Shown one piece after another: positions 50,961 to 62,852 of a DNA stretch of 64,000 bases (within the stretch, counting starts at the first letter, position 1; the number at the start of each line of letters is the position of its first letter). A program made the translations under genes and the position numbers. Source of the DNA: Lucifuga dentata. Taxonomy: Eukaryota > Chordata > Actinopteri > Ophidiiformes > Bythitidae. The stretch lies in contig VXCM01000042.1 in the NCBI GenBank assembly GCA_014773175.1, forward strand, positions 62,001 through 126,000. The letters are read 5' to 3'. Below the pieces are notes generated by a model. That model was not told the origin of the DNA. It worked only from the letters and a program-made list of their open reading frames with translations, and did no database searches.

Positions 50961-53900
50961 GTGCCAGTATTTCCTCACTGCCTCTGCCAGTCGCTCGTCA
51001 CTGTTTGTTTTTCTGTCCCCTCTTCCTCCGTGCCTCTTCCCTCGGCCAGTCATCGATGAAAGCATATTTATATTTACATCACGCAGGTACTGTCCACATT
51101 GTTTAAAATTTCAAGTGGTGCATGGCCTCGCAAGCGACCCTCAAATGTGGCCTCTGCAGCTGGCTGTTCTGCCCACAATAGTGTCACATTTCCCGCATGC
51201 CCACCGTTATATTTGTGTCTGTGGTAAGCATAAACTAGCCCTGGGAAATCGACTTCAGCTTTTGAGGTGAATATGGCATATTTGAAGGTATGCTGTGTTT
51301 GTATAGCTTTGACACATACTAGCCTTTGTGATAACATTTAGAAAGTGTCTGCTTATTGCGTTTTGTTAACTGTATTTCGTTCTGGAATCCCATAAGAGAA
51401 GTCCCAAGAGAAAGGATTATACTTTGGAAGATTGTTAAAGGATGCTGTTAAGGAAAATTAGCAATACCAGTGGGCTGGATCCTCACAAGCTTGCAAACAA
51501 AGGCCCAGTGCATTAAAATGTGATCTGTATCCAGATGCTTTATCCAGATCAGAAAAAAATGTGTGCAAGGTGTGCACACAACACAATGCAACTGCAATGC
51601 AAGTATTGTTTGCATTCCAAATCAATGTCACTACACTTTAAAGATTAAAACTACTTGTTAAAAACTGCAAGCTGTGCACATAAAAATTAACAAAAGCTTT
51701 GGCCACTAACTTTTAGTGCTATGCAGAATACACATTTTATTTATCAGTGGACAAGACAGTGCTTTGTGAATATGAGCCAAGATCCAACACATAGAAGTCC
51801 TACGTTTTTTTAGAACAGAGAAAAACAAGGAACATTCCCTGCATGGAATCCATTTTATACTCCATTTAACTGAGAAACTGCATGTGTTATTTGTCATCAT
51901 ATCACAGCAACCATTAGTGAGAATTTACCCCGACTTTTTAGAAGTTTTGGTAAGCTGCCATTATAACCACATTGCTAACCTCAGTTATAATAACTTGTGA
52001 TCCACCAGAGCTCGAACTATTACAAGGGCCTGTGTTCTTGCAAATATGTGTCACATTAAATTTGCCCTGACAAGAAGGAAGGAGGGAAGTGAGGACAGAA
52101 ATGCCAGGGGATTAATGTTGAGCTCAGGAAACCATTTCTTCAAGGCATTAGCTGCCTGGTGGAGCACTGAGGACCTGTCAGGGAACTATAACACAATAGT
52201 GTGCTGAGCCAGTTGGATGTTACAAGTGAACACACACACTTTCTGGTTTCCCAAGTGGACTGTCCCAAAGACCCCAAGGACCCTCTTACCTACAAACTAC
52301 AACCCAGCTCAGATCTACACCTGCACAAGGCAGTGAACACTTAAGAGCCTGTACCTCGACTCCTGCATATCCAAAAACAATTTTAGTTGCCTTAAAATAT
52401 ACAGAGACACAGGTTGAGTAGTTCTAGTTTTAGTGTGAAAAATGTGGAACTAGAAGTATGAGATTTCAACAAATGGGAGAAGACAAACTGTCAAGAGGCC
52501 CCCAAGCTACCAAACTACCAAACACAGAGGAAAACTAGAGATTGATAAATGATGCAGAAATGCATACGTCTACCATGACCTGTCTGTGTTATATGTAAAT
52601 AAGTTTGGCCTAAAGGTTTGGTCTATTTGAAGGGAGGGAGCAGTAAAAACAGGCCAGAGGATTGCAGATTGGTGTTTTAACGGCATGACCTTTGAGTGAG
52701 TTGAATACATGCAGACAGCAATATGGAGCCTGATGAATAGCTCAGGTCTTTTCCCAGCTGGGAGAGCAGATGCTGAGAGGAGAAACAGAACCTGTTTTTC
52801 TAGGCTCCTGCACTCTCTTTTTCTCCCTGCTTCTAATCTTATATTAGAGATGGGAGGGTGGGGGGGGCTGCTGCTTTGGATATGACACACTATTAACTCT
52901 CCTGGAGTTAATCTTAATGCCTCATGCTAGAGGACTATACACAGTCCATTTTAATGCAATTAGCTCTTGCCAGGAAGGATGAGTTATTCAATGGGAGCAT
53001 AATTGCATCCTCAAGTTTTTACACTGGTTCATTCCAGGATGTAATTACTTTTGTACTTGGTTTAACACACGGCGCCGCTGACACATACAGTGTGTACACA
53101 CACACACTAAGGCACTCATGCAAACACACAGACATGTGACTACAAAGTCACATGAAATTAAACTGACATACAATACTTAATTTAACTTTACCTGATGATT
53201 CAGTGTAGATTTTTCTAGCATCAAGGGGACAATTTTATCTTTCCACCGACAAAGATATTTATTGTAGCTGCTGTGTATTAAATCCGGTTGACAGAAGCTC
53301 CTAACATTCCCTTTTGATGTTTGAGGGAAGGCAAATCAGGATGCTCCAAACAAAATGGAATTTTTTCTGCTATTCACCCCCCCATTGCCCCCCCATTGTT
53401 TGTTTGTTTTTTTTTTTTTAGACTTGATAAGCTATTGTATATGAAACAAATGCATTAATGCAATATAAGATGAGCTTGTTCAGGTTTGAAGTTGCTGATC
53501 TTTTATTTTCTTAACAATAATAGAGAGTGTTTTGAAAAGATAGGGGACATTGCAAGATGATGACATCGCTTTGAGAGTTAATGCAAGGATACAGAGGACA
53601 AAGACCGGTTTCTCAAACCTTGCTAAATTCACTTCCAGCTCAAGCTGGATAGCTTAAACACTAATTCTCCCCTTCCCATTTCCTCATACTGTAATATATG
53701 ACACAGAATGCAGATGGAAGGCAGCGGCTTACAGCTTTGGCCCTCTGAGGCCAATGCTTAACCACTGATGTCTGTGTAAATAAAGGTTCTGTGTAATGGG
53801 GGGCTGAGACATGAGCCCAATGAGCTGCCACAAGAGACATTGTTCCTCTACTCTAAGCCTATAAATAATAGAGATGAAAGGGAAGGAGGACTGGATATGA

Positions 53901-54231
53901 TGTGCTGTGGCCTTGGGCAGCCCAAAGGCCCTCGACAGAGCCGGAGGGGAAACTTCGTAGGTCCACCCACAACTGTAGTCTCAAGCTTCCAGCTAAATAG
54001 GCAGACTGCATTGTTGGGCTATTAACAGTGAGAGGGCTGATCAATTGTTATGCAACTGTTTCACTTCCTTACCAATGTGTTTTATTGAGCTTATGCACAA
54101 CAGTGGAACAAGACTAGTTTACTGTTATTGTCTGCAGATTTTGTTTTGATGCTGAGTTGCAATATAAATATTAACTTTTGTGTGATTTAATTAAATCTTG
54201 ATTATACCAGCACTTTAAAAAAGAAGCACCT
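50961..54231. other. Unique non-coding DNA
   Basis: No gene is recognised. The open frames at 50878-51270 (plus) and 52570-52890 (minus) have no domain. A T-run lies at 53408-53420. Confidence 0.4.
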
Positions 54232-54813
54232 TTAAAGGATCATACCAGCGGTTTTGAATGTTTGAGCCCAATCCATACAACCCGCATACATGTTTCGTTA
54301 CTGACAAAATATTCCTAAAATATACTTCTGGAGCAGTAAATGTTGGAATTGTTTTTCCCGAACTTCCAAACTGCCACTGTTTTCATTTCATTCCCGTTAG
54401 CTATAAAAATCAACTTGCAGATACTTGAAACTGCTTGGGATAAGTAATTCATCACAAATACAACATTTATTAATTTTTTTTTGTTGAATTTACTTAATTT
54501 AACTGATCTGACATGGGACTGCACTGGAGAAAACTATCTCCGCCAGGAAATATAGTCCTAGGAGAAGACGGCTTTTAATAAGAAATAAAAAACAACCATC
54601 CCTTTACATTCAGACATACGTTTTAGCAGGTGAAGCGTTGAATTTTAAAATGGGTGTATCACCTGAATATTTGATTTTGAAAGATTAGGGGATTTGGCAA
54701 AATAACATGAAAACTAAAATATGGGTTTATGTTTTGGGAAATGGTTGTCAGTTACATAGCACATATGCAGGTAGTATTTATTAGGCTTAAACATGCAAAA
54801 TTGTTCTACAAGG
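54232..54813 (+). mobile_element. Family 1 inverted-repeat element, copy D
   Basis: The left end reads TTAAAGGATCATACCAGCG with GAGCCCAATCCATACAACCC. The interior holds TGGAGCAGTAAATGTTGG and CGCCAGGAAATATAGTCC. The right end, inverted, gives TTTAAGCCTAATAAATACTA. The last few bases of the right terminus have diverged. The copy is nearly full length and non-coding. Confidence 0.75.
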
Positions 54814-55824
54814 TCCTCAGAAAGCTTTGAGATTATCATTTCCTCTCAGGCATTTTAAAAGACGTTCACACTCCAACCTTAATTCTCTGACAAGGCTGTC
54901 AAAAACCACTCCTAATGCCCCTGTGATGAACCATGTGCCCTTCGCGGTGGCTCCCTTCCACATCCCCCTACAAACAGCAGGAACAGCAACACGTCCAGAT
55001 GCACTGACCCTTCCTCTGTCTGGCAAATCGCTGACAAGCAGCTTTCTCAGGCAAACTCGACACACTTCCCAGTGTTGCTTGGGTACCCAGAGAGGGTTTT
55101 GCCTATAACCCCCAAACCCTGCAGCATAGATGACCTTCACTGTGGAACTTGGAAGCATACAACATACAGATGTTGGCGCTGTCATGGTAGAACTCTAGAG
55201 GTCACTGATGAAACCCTTAAGTATGCAAGACCTTGAGCCCTGAATGATTGGCAGCTGCAACTACACCCTGGCTGGACCTGTCATCCCACACAGACACCAG
55301 TTATATACCATATGCATTTGTTCTAGGTGAGCTGTTATTTCTTGGTGGTGGAGCATCAGATGCCTACTGTTGGTTTTAGACTCATACATACTACAGCAGA
55401 CCGCATATACAAATGAAATGCCAATTCATAAAATATTTGCAGCATCCTTTCTGCCCCGCCATCACAACATGGTTGATAATATTGGTTGACCAAAGTGTCA
55501 CTTTGTCACAAGCTGGGAAACATCCTATAGCATCACTGTATGACTTGATAAAGATGCATTATTAGCAGTAGAATTTACTAGTATTAATTGTGAAGAATGC
55601 TTCCTGACAGTTTGTGTTAAATTATTAATACATTAGCATGTATGTGGTACACATTAATGCATCAGTCATAAATGCAAATATGTATTTTTCATGCAAAAAT
55701 GGACATGCACATTTTTCACCTGACACGGTTATCTCCGCTTTAGAGGATTTTCATGCTTTATACAGTTTTTATTTTTTTTTTTCCCCCATCTGGCTGAGGA
55801 CCTTTGTTGCATGGACTCTTGAAT
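54814..55824. other. Segment between two inverted family 1 copies
   Basis: About 1 kb separates copy D from the oppositely oriented copy E. Its first 370 bases are GC-richer than the surroundings and carry a 122-codon minus-strand frame (54817-55185) with Cys and Trp scattered through it. No family is recognised. The frame overlaps the frayed end of copy D at its last codons. It may be chance. Confidence 0.25.
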
Positions 55825-56309
55825 CTAAATCTGTATTTTAGTTTTCTTGTTATTTTGTGAAATCAAAAGTTTAGGTGAAACACCCACCTTAAAATCCTGT
55901 TTCCTGCTAACACAGATTTGTATGTAGAAAGCACAGTCATTTTAATTTCTTTGGTTTTCTCCTGGGATATATTCCCTGGCAGAGACATACGTTTTCTTCC
56001 ATGGAGCTCGATGTTGAATTAGTAAAATTATGTAATGTCGACAAAAAAATAATGTGTGGTTTGCTGTGATAGATTATCTATCTCAAGCACAAGTTGATTT
56101 TTATAGATGACTGGAAAGAACTGAAACCAATGGCTGCCTGAAACGTAGGAAAAACAATTTATTGCTCCAATAAAATGTTTTCTTTTTTTTTTTTTTTTTT
56201 NTTTTTTTTTTTTTTTTTTGGAGATTTTGGGAAATGACTGGAATGTAGTGTGTATACGAGTAGCATTTATTGGGCTCAAACATGCAAAACCACCGGTATA
56301 CCCCTTTAA
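55825..56309 (-). mobile_element. Family 1 element, copy E (truncated)
   Basis: Read on the minus strand it starts AAAGGGGTATACCGGTGG, continues TTTGAGCCCAATAAATGC, and reaches the CCAGGAGAAAACC block. It ends after AAAATAACAAGAAAACTAAA, so the right inverted repeat is missing. A T-run with an N (56182-56219) breaks it internally. It faces copy D. Confidence 0.7.
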
Positions 56310-56418
56310 GCTGCATCTTAACCATGAAATTAATGATTAATCTTGGGGGGGGTNCCACCGGTATACCCCTTTAAGCTGCATCTTAACCATGAAATTAATG
56401 ATTAATCTTGGGGGGGGT
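56290..56418. repeat. False 64 bp duplication around N 56354
   Basis: Bases 56290-56353 and 56355-56418 are identical around one N. The duplicated block includes the terminus of family 1 copy E, so a second terminus appears that is probably not real. Confidence 0.9.
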
Positions 56419-57916
56419 GTCCTGAAACGATAGGGGAGTCCCCATATGTGACAATGCGAACAGATTTTTGTTCCTACAACATGAATATTTACTACACATA
56501 CACAATCATGATATTGACCCCTCTTTTACATTCACCCATCCCTCGTAACTGTCAGGATTATTCAGATGTGTTTTACCTCTCAACTTAAAGAACTGAGAGA
56601 ATTATGCACATATGAATGGAAGTGCATAAACATCTATTCCACATTTCACACTGAAAATTGGCACAGGGGTCTAACACGGGGAGCAAAAATTTACATGGCT
56701 GGTCGTGTGATTCTACATAATAACAATAATCCTCACTGTAACCCACTTCACTACAGAGAACCGACGCCCAGCTGCAGCCAGGGTGTCTATTATCATGCTG
56801 GAGTCACGCTCAGGCACGTCTCATGATGCAGACATCCCGCCAGCTCATTTATAAATGATCTGAGAGTTTGATACAGTCGTAGGAAAAAAGAGAAAGTGTA
56901 GCTGTCCAAGTGAATTTCACTGACACCGCGCTTTATATAGCACAGAGTGGACTTCAGAGGGGGGGGAGAGAGAGAGAGAGAGAGAGAGAGAAAAAAAATT
57001 CTGTTTGGTCTTAAACTCCACTGTTCTACCTTCAGGCTACAGCTGTGGACACACTAGTCCCACTGTGACATCCATTTTGTTGACTTGGTACTGCAATATT
57101 TACCATTCCATTTCCAGGTGTAAAATCTACCTACTTCTGTTATTATCTCCATCTCCACTCCAAGAAGTATATTTTTCATATTTATTTTTTATAATTTTCC
57201 TGTAAATCTTTCATCCTAGTAGTTCCATTAATGTGCTGTAGTAAAAACAAAATCCAGCACAATGTTCATACAACAGCCAGGCATCAGCCATCTGAGGTGG
57301 AATGATCTGAGAAAGGAAAATCTAACTTATATTTTTCTGACCGATTTGAAGTGCGTGTCCTGGGAATTCATATGGAGAATGTTACAGTGTCGTCTCTTAT
57401 ACAATCGATAATCCATAGCTCCAGTTTTGACAACCATATTAATGAACAGGTTGGTGCACACATTTGCAATTCAACATTACCAAATTCAAATAAAATGACA
57501 AAAACTTTAGCTTGCATGATTCTGCAAGTGGAAATGAGACAACTTCCAACTCTCTAATAAATCTTTAAAAGATTTCTTGGTTAAAAATCAGTATGCTGTT
57601 CGGAATGCCAGAACTCCTCTTTAATATTTCAAACTCTCGTTATCACCCCACTCCCAGATCATGCTTCTGAAACTTCTCTCCATCAAATCTGAGGAATTCC
57701 TACACTTCTTTACAGACAAAATATCCTCAACAAGAGCTAAAATACCCGTCCTGTTCATAACCAACCCATCTCCTCGGTAAATCTGAAGAACTGAATTCAC
57801 TTACAACTTTTACTAATGCTGAACTTGAGTAACTTGTACCAAACTGAAAAATAATACCATCTGCTCTCTTTACGCAATCCCAGCAAACTCATATTCCTTT
57901 AGCCCTCAAACATGCT
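56419..57916. other. Unique DNA with (AG)n
   Basis: A G-run followed by (AG)n and an A-run lies at 56959-56998. No gene is recognised. Confidence 0.45.
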
Positions 57917-58270
57917 CAGTGTTTCCCACAGGTTGAGAATTTACTTGTGGCGGTGGGCAGGCACGCCGTGTATTCAAGCCCGCCCCCATCCAAATAGATA
58001 ACTGTGCAGAAGATTCCAGCAAATGTTGAACATGGCTATTTGGCTTTAAAAGTGCAAAGAAAAAGCAAATAACACTCAGATCTAGTTGAAAATGGCCGCT
58101 ACTAGGCTGTATATACTACTGGTTGCTAGGTAACCACAATAACACAATGAGCGCATTTTCATTCGACCTCAGCAGGATTTTACAGGAAAACTAAAGAAAC
58201 TAATTAACTATAACATAACAGAGGGAAACTGGTGAGAAGCATTGAGGTTACATATATTTTATGACCTGGC
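57917..58270 (+). mobile_element. hAT-like element fragment
   Basis: The segment opens with CAGTGTTTCCCACAGG, the terminus of a widespread hAT-type element. ACTTGTGGCGGTGGGCAGGC follows, and further in comes TGGTTGCTAGGTAACC. The right end was not found. No transposase is recognised. Confidence 0.45.
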
Positions 58271-58312
58271 TGGAATAAAAGCCTGGTTCTCTCTCTGCAG
58301 TTGAGGTAAATT

Positions 58313-58330
58313 AAAAAAAAAAAAAAAAAN
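58313..58330. repeat. A-run ending in N
   Basis: About 17 A then one N at 58330. Confidence 0.9.
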
Positions 58331-59094
58331 TGCTGTAAAATGGATTAACAGTGACAAAACCTAATCATGGGATCTTTTTAGGATACTTTTACCTTATAGA
58401 AACGACAGTAACGTTACAAATTTATTCCGTATTTTAGCAATATTCTGGTCAGGGGTCTGATGACATCATTAAATGTGTTTGTTTAGTTAAAAGTGAGCGG
58501 CTTGCTGAAAGCATTATCGGCATGTATTCTGGGTTTTTGTTGCTTTGTCTTATTTCCGTGTTAATAAGTTTTTGGGTTTTTTTTTTGTTTGTTTGTTTTT
58601 TTGGTGAAAAGAAACCTCTAACTTTTAAAATGTCTTTAAAATGGCCACTGCTTCAGATGAGGCGTATTTTGGTCCATGAAAACAGAGGCTTGGGTGTTTG
58701 ACACTTTATTAATTACGAAATGACTATAGCAGGCATAAACTTATAATTTTTCACATTTTTTTAAGCAGTATTGATCATTTGGAGACCTGAATTTTGACAA
58801 CTGAATTATTTGTTTCGTTTATTCATCATGTTGTCTCACGTGTAAACAGAGCGGGACGGCTAGTTAAATGGCAGACAGAGATTTTTCATCCAAACAACTT
58901 TACATGAGACACTGCACGTTCTTGGGTCCTGAGCAATTAACCTGCCGAATTTCAACTTCATACAGTGCCAGGTTCAAGAGATATTGGTGCCACAGATAGG
59001 CATTTGTCTTTATAGTTAGATGTTGATTAATGTGTGTTGAAATGAAATATATAGTACATGTCGCAGTTCATCTTCTTGCTGTGTGTGAGCATAT

Positions 59095-59096
<2 letters not shown>
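58331..59096. other. Unique non-coding DNA
   Basis: A T-rich GTTT patch lies at 58575-58602. Nothing else is recognised. Confidence 0.4.

Positions 59097-59145
<49 letters not shown>
59097..59145. repeat. (GT)n microsatellite
   Basis: About 24 GT units. Confidence 0.95.
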
Positions 59146-59146
<1 letters not shown>

Positions 59147-60011
59147 CAGCAGTATCCCAGTTGCATTGTTTTTAAGGCTGGGTCATCCCGCGAAACCTGG
59201 GCGAGTCTTCATTAACCTGGACAGGTCGCCCAAGTAAAGCCTATGTATGGGAACACTGATGCTATAGTCCAGCCTCTCCTTAGATCCTACAGCCTTCAGA
59301 AACCGTAAATGCAAATCCAAGCTCCCCTTTTTCCTAAAAGTCACAGAGATTCCATAATATGCAGTCACACCACTAACTGGTATGGTGAATTTGTACGCAA
59401 TTCGGTTAGTTTGTGGCCGAGCATGCTACTTGTACAAATCTAAATCATTTTAAAACAAACACATCTACTCAATCATGAATCTTGATTGACTGCAAACCAC
59501 AGGCTAGTTTCACTGAAGTCCTTATTTAACCAAGGAAGTCGTGTATGACATCAGCATAAACAATACCTGACTATTACACCATTAAGACTGTATGCAGAAT
59601 GAGTGCCCAAATTCAAATCCTGTATTGAATTTATGCCACTTTCATGAACAAATGCTCTGATTGTGACAATAAAACTGAAAAAAGATATTCAATTAGATTG
59701 TAAATTACAATTACATTTTTTAAAAAATCATGTTTTTAGATATTTATAAGGTGTTGGAAAAGAAGTGTATAATGTGTATGAATGAAGAGGAGTGACAGAA
59801 AGCAGCGAGATGTTCACCATTAGCTCTACTATCAACCATATCCAAATCTCAAGCGAGACAGGCATTCTCATCTTCACCATGACATTCTCATTATTTTGAT
59901 ATGCAGTTCCGGTAACCAGTCAACATCTACAAGCCAGAGGTCAGTCTGGAATAAAGGTCATTCTAAATTTGCAAACTGTCTACAACCTCTAAGCTTCAAT
60001 CACACTATGCT
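59146..60011. other. Unique non-coding DNA
   Basis: Nothing recognised. Confidence 0.4.
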
Positions 60012-60328
60012 TTGTTCATTTTTGACAAGGCGGCATACCCCAGGATAAAGCCCGACACATTAACCTTGCCCATCCTGGAGCATCTGTTACAGGACACCCT
60101 CTATCAATGCTGCCCCTCCACCAGAGGTGTGACAACTCCGTGGTTAAGATGGATTGGTGTGAGCAGCAGTGCCCAGCTGAACTACAGCGCGCCTTCTCTG
60201 CCACGTTACTGGTAGCTGCCAGCCCTCCAGCTGACCAGGCTGAAGCTGACAGCTCCTTGGCCAGGGCGCAAAGCTGGATTAGACGGGAGAGAGAGCTGCC
60301 AGCATCCTTCTGGTACTATGACCCCTAG
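60012..60328 (+). other. GC-rich segment with overlapping open frames
   Basis: Two plus-strand frames (60012-60215 and 60107-60328) and one minus-strand frame are open over about 300 GC-rich bases. The second plus frame ends with a Trp/Arg/Tyr-rich tail before a TAG. This may be an exon, a CpG-richer regulatory patch or chance. I recognise no protein family. Confidence 0.15.
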
Positions 60329-61748
60329 ACTTCCGTTTAGGACAATTACTCAGCAGGTCAGTCTGAGCTAAGTCAGCCCTACCAACAGTAAATGATGCAA
60401 GATGTGCTGTGGCGTTATTCACTTCCTTCATATTTTACAATATAGAACAGCAGGCAAGCCTATATTGAGCTTGTGTAAACAGTTTAGTGGATTTTAATGC
60501 CTAAGGTGACTCCAAGGTAGCGCCCACTGCCTACTGTTGTCTGCAGGGAGGATGCTGGGTAATGAGCTGGTGTGATTGATCAAAGGCTGTCATGTGACAT
60601 CAGCTGGAGCTTGGCCAGTAATGTTTACATGTCAGCATGGGACCAGCATCACAGGGCAGCCGTGCTCGGTCACGAGCTGCAGGGAGATCTCGCATTATGT
60701 TGCTGCAATATCAAACCTCCAAGAGAAATAAAAAAAAGATTGAAGAAATCCCACATGCAGTTACATGGTTGGTTTTCATCCAACTTGATGGCAGTGCGTT
60801 GTAATAAGATTTGGCTGCGATGCGTTCACATACTGCAGGCTGGAATTCAGTGCTAGTGTGTGGTTGTAGACTGTTGTTGTGGTAGACATTGCATTGTTTT
60901 TTGTTTTTGCTGAGTAACTAAGTATATGATGTGGCAATTGCAGAGAGCCACAGATAATAGCAACTGTGGAGATTGATAGATGAGAAACATGTTTTCCTTT
61001 GTTTTCACTGTCAACTCTCGGCTGTCTTCTTTTTCCACAATTTCTGTTGTTTTCACACTTTTATTGTGTTTTACCCCCGTGTTTCTCAGGGGTCTCTGTT
61101 CATAGTCACAGTGAGATTGTCTCTAAATGCACCGCTGATCTCTTTAGGTAGGAGATAGAGTAACCATTATCCAGGCCCTGGCCTCCACCCAGCTTGTCTG
61201 GTCACCCATCCCCAGCTGAGTGACAATGAGGCTGGGCATTGTCACACAGCTCAGAGGCAAATATGACAATGAGCAGGCGGCTGTAAATGTGGATGGAGGT
61301 GCTGGAGAGGTGTAGGAGGTGGTGGTGGTGGCAGGAGAGGAGGCAGGAAGCCATGGAAGCCTGGATCCAGAGAGTCCATTTCTCTCCTGTCACGGAGGTG
61401 GCAGAGCAGACAGAGGGCCTCTGCGGTGGGCTCTCCACACGTCAGGGCCCAGTAATGCTTAAACAGCAAAGACGTTACCGCGCACTGACCACACATCTGA
61501 GATGCAACTTGGCCCAGAGGCTCTGAAGACTGATAAGTGACCAGGCACAGTGGATAGTACAATAAATAAGCATGTGACTGCCACATTTTTCAAAAATAGT
61601 TCTTATAGACTCTTAAAAAAATACCTGCTTTTGTTACGGTTTCGTGATACCAAGTGCCCCTCATGGTACACTCTGTCACTCCTCAAAATAATGTGCAAAT
61701 CATCCAGAAGTCCATGCCTTTAACCAGTTTTCAAATCTCCTATATATG
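60329..61748. other. Unique non-coding DNA
   Basis: A GGT-rich patch at 61311-61334 gives Trp- or Pro-rich frames on the two strands, which are low-complexity effects. No gene is recognised. Confidence 0.4.
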
Positions 61749-62205
61749 TAAAAGCACTCCTGCATTCAGATTCTGCTTAAAATTAAAAATGTAGTAGCAA
61801 TAAAATGTACACAAATATCAAAAGTAGATTAAGTATTCTTTATAAGAACAGTTCCTATCAGAGTGTAAAATTTCTAAAATCTATAAAAATTAACATGTAG
61901 GGTCTTTTTCAAACTTGTGGAAAAGATTCTTCTTCATTATCTTACATTTTGGATACTCTGACATTAACTATAAAAACTTTTTATATGACAACCTAAAAAT
62001 ACCTGCCAATTTTTAACACTGTCTGGTGATAAACCTTGTTTCTCCAATTTAGGTGTTTTCATGATGTTGCATTAATTGATGGAAAACTTTAACTTCTCTC
62101 CACTTTGTAGAAAGTGAATATTTGGATATGATATTTTGCTTGGATTCATGTACTCATAAAAATACTAACTGTGGGTTAAAGTTACTGCTGTAAGCCATCA
62201 GAAAA
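61749..62205. mobile_element. Family 2 element, copy 3 (strongly decayed)
   Basis: AAAGCACTCCTGCATTCAG, TCTGCTTAAAATTAAAAATG, CAAAAGTAGATTAAGTATTC and AAGCCATCAGAAAAGC occur in the same order as blocks of copies 1 and 2. The termini are lost. Confidence 0.45.
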
Positions 62206-62780
62206 GCACATCATACAACTACAAAATTCTTTTTAAAATTTAAAACACACAGCCTTGGATCCAGTCTCACTGATAAAAATGGATGGATAATGGATAATAA
62301 TGATGAATAATCACAGAAATATTATAATACATGCCTTGCCACCCTGGATTTAGATGCAGAATTTATGAACAAGTTGGAGAATTCCATATGTCACTTATGA
62401 AAGCTTTATTCTGAGGATATATAGTATGTTGGATCACAGCTTCCAAGATTCCAACTCGATTATATTGTCAAAAGTGATGAACATCCTACGGGAGTTGGGT
62501 TTGAGCTTTTCCTTAGAGTGAGAAACAGACTGGGTGAATTTTATTGGGGTGTGTTTGTGTATGTGTACGTGCATCCATGTGTGGGTGCACTGAAGACTTT
62601 CTTTCTGTTTTCTCAATGACGCCTTTCTTCGCAAAGGTTGAGTCTGTTGACCCCAGAAATAGTTCTTTTTTTCCATTCAGGAAAAAACATATTCGTTTGA
62701 CTTCCAGCAAAGAACGTAAATTGACAAACTCAAAGCAATACACCAACCTTTTCTAGCTAGACTGAAAGGGCATTTAATGT
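62206..62780. other. Unique non-coding DNA
   Basis: Nothing recognised. Confidence 0.4.
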
Positions 62781-62852
62781 TTAGTCTTCAAGATTTTTGA
62801 AAGACTAAAACCTTGAAGGAGACTGAGAGAGTGATTTACTCTCTCAATCTCC
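62781..62852. repeat. Two adjacent hairpins
   Basis: TTAGTCTTCAA pairs with TTGAAAGACTAA (one bulge) at 62781-62807. Directly after it, 62818-62832 pairs with 62838-62852 (14 of 15 positions) around a five-base loop. Confidence 0.7.

Noticed and set aside
61251..61586. Pro-rich 111-codon minus-strand frame
   Set aside because: The proline run comes from a GGT/ACC-type low-complexity patch. No domain or conservation can be claimed.
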